Source: Ichthyenterobacterium magnum
GTDB taxonomy: Bacteria; Bacteroidota; Bacteroidia; Flavobacteriales; Flavobacteriaceae
Length of the DNA: 64,000 nucleotides
NCBI RefSeq assembly: GCF_003610635.1
Contig: NZ_RAQJ01000004.1
Location: 1-64,000 of the forward strand
Direction: 5' to 3'
This document shows, piece by piece, positions 63,644-64,000 of this stretch. Below the pieces are notes generated by a model, which was not told where the DNA came from, searched no databases, and saw nothing but the letters and a program-made list of their open reading frames with translations. The translations under genes were made by a program, and so were the position numbers. Each line of letters starts with the position of its first letter. The stretch's first letter is position 1.

Positions 63644-64000
63644 ATGAGATTAATCTTCCTTATTCTGGTTATAGTAATTACTAACGTAACTGCGCAAACC
63701 AAAACAGACTTAAACTATTATCTGCCTCAAAACACAACATACAATCAAAACATTCCTACGCCAGAGTCTGTAATAAGGCATCACGTTGGCGAGTGGCATA
63801 TTACGCATGACAAACTTGTTCATTATATGTATGCGTTAGCAAATGCTTCAGATAGAATAACTATTGAAGATAGAGGCCACACGTTTGAAGATAGACCTTT
63901 GCTTCTACTCACAATAACATCTCCAGAAAATCAAGCTAATATTGATACCATACGAGATAAACATATTACTGCAACTAATAATAGCACTGTAAATAATAGT
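63644..64000 (+). CDS. M14 family zinc carboxypeptidase, 5' part only
   Basis: Begins at ATG 63644 and runs open to the window edge (119 codons). Signal peptide MRLIFLILVIVITNVTAQT, then LNYYLPQNTTYNQNIPTPES, VGEWHITHDKLVHYMYALA, and RPLLLLTITSPENQ, as in exported Flavobacteria M14 metallopeptidases. The zinc site must lie beyond the window. Preceded by the DUF3276 terminator; the upstream TACTTTAT is only a weak -7 match. Confidence 0.85.
   Translation, partial: MRLIFLILVIVITNVTAQTKTDLNYYLPQNTTYNQNIPTPESVIRHHVGEWHITHDKLVHYMYALANASDRITIEDRGHTFEDRPLLLLTITSPENQANIDTIRDKHITATNNSTVNNS

Noticed and set aside
1-64000. CRISPR arrays, insertion sequences, prophage or integrated elements
   Set aside because: No direct-repeat arrays, transposase, integrase or phage genes; gene content and base composition look uniform.

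Overview
The window is a stretch of chromosome from a marine-type Flavobacteriaceae bacterium (Bacteroidota). This is inferred from the very AT-rich base composition, TTTG / TAnnTTTG promoters of Bacteroidota type, almost no Shine-Dalgarno sequences, type IX secretion sorting domains, Flavobacteria-typical families (DUF6090, DUF3276, M14 peptidase, SurA-like PPIase lipoproteins, CrtYcd-type lycopene cyclase) and the gene order thrS-infC-rpmI-rplT. The genus cannot be fixed from sequence reading alone. No phage, insertion sequence, CRISPR array or rRNA was seen; this is mostly core chromosome with small accessory modules.

Layout. 1-3.5 kb: translation operon thrS-infC-rpmI-rplT with its promoter and terminator; infC begins at an AUA codon. 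3.6-6.9 kb: large exported TolB-propeller/amidohydrolase. 6.9-11.6 kb (minus): EF-hand protein plus membrane class III nucleotide cyclase, a DUF6090 membrane protein, an exported GATase-like protein, an AI-2E family permease. 11.7-17.6 kb (minus): dnaB, accA, then tgt-lptG-EamA as an overlapping operon. 17.8-20.5 kb: split transketolase and an outer-membrane barrel. 20.5-23.1 kb: FKBP lipoprotein, S4-domain protein, phosphoribosyltransferase, shikimate kinase. 23.2-23.5 kb: tRNA-Lys(TTT) and tRNA-Leu(GAG), each with its own -7 box. 23.5-28.1 kb: zeaxanthin module, a CarH-like B12-type MerR regulator followed by crtI-crtB-crtZ-crtY.

28-33 kb (minus): thioredoxin-like protein, repeat lipoprotein, Crp/Fnr regulator, aconitase. 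33-34.8 kb: a membrane-anchored protein with a PHM-like copper ligand pattern, directly followed by a SCO1-type copper chaperone. 34.8-37.5 kb (minus): acyltransferase 3, HTTM-like membrane protein, small lipoprotein. 37.6-42.8 kb (minus): operon of three SurA-like periplasmic foldases and a MoxR ATPase. 42.9-46.2 kb: SRPBCC protein, small conserved protein, M1 aminopeptidase, PAP2 phosphatase. 46.2-51.9 kb (minus): guaB, then an envelope cluster (periplasmic protein, 4-TM His protein, FMN-binding protein, porin), HMG-CoA lyase. 52-55 kb: two type IX secreted proteins (Spondin_N protein, M43 metalloprotease). 55-64 kb: pyrD, pepT, YdeI-like, yajC, DUF1573, nusB, leucine dehydrogenase, ABC exporter, DUF3276 and a truncated M14 carboxypeptidase running off the end.

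The most notable candidates are (i) the CarH-like light/B12 regulator next to carotenoid genes, (ii) the PHM-like copper protein with SCO1, (iii) the EF-hand/cyclase pair, (iv) the FMN-binding/4-TM/porin cluster, (v) a queuosine transglycosylase lacking its zinc cysteines, and (vi) the AUA start of infC. A recurrent annotation trap was seen: TAnnTTTG promoter boxes contain an in-frame TTG that longest-ORF calling takes as a start codon (tgt, PRTase, pyrD, leucine dehydrogenase); starts were moved downstream in those genes.
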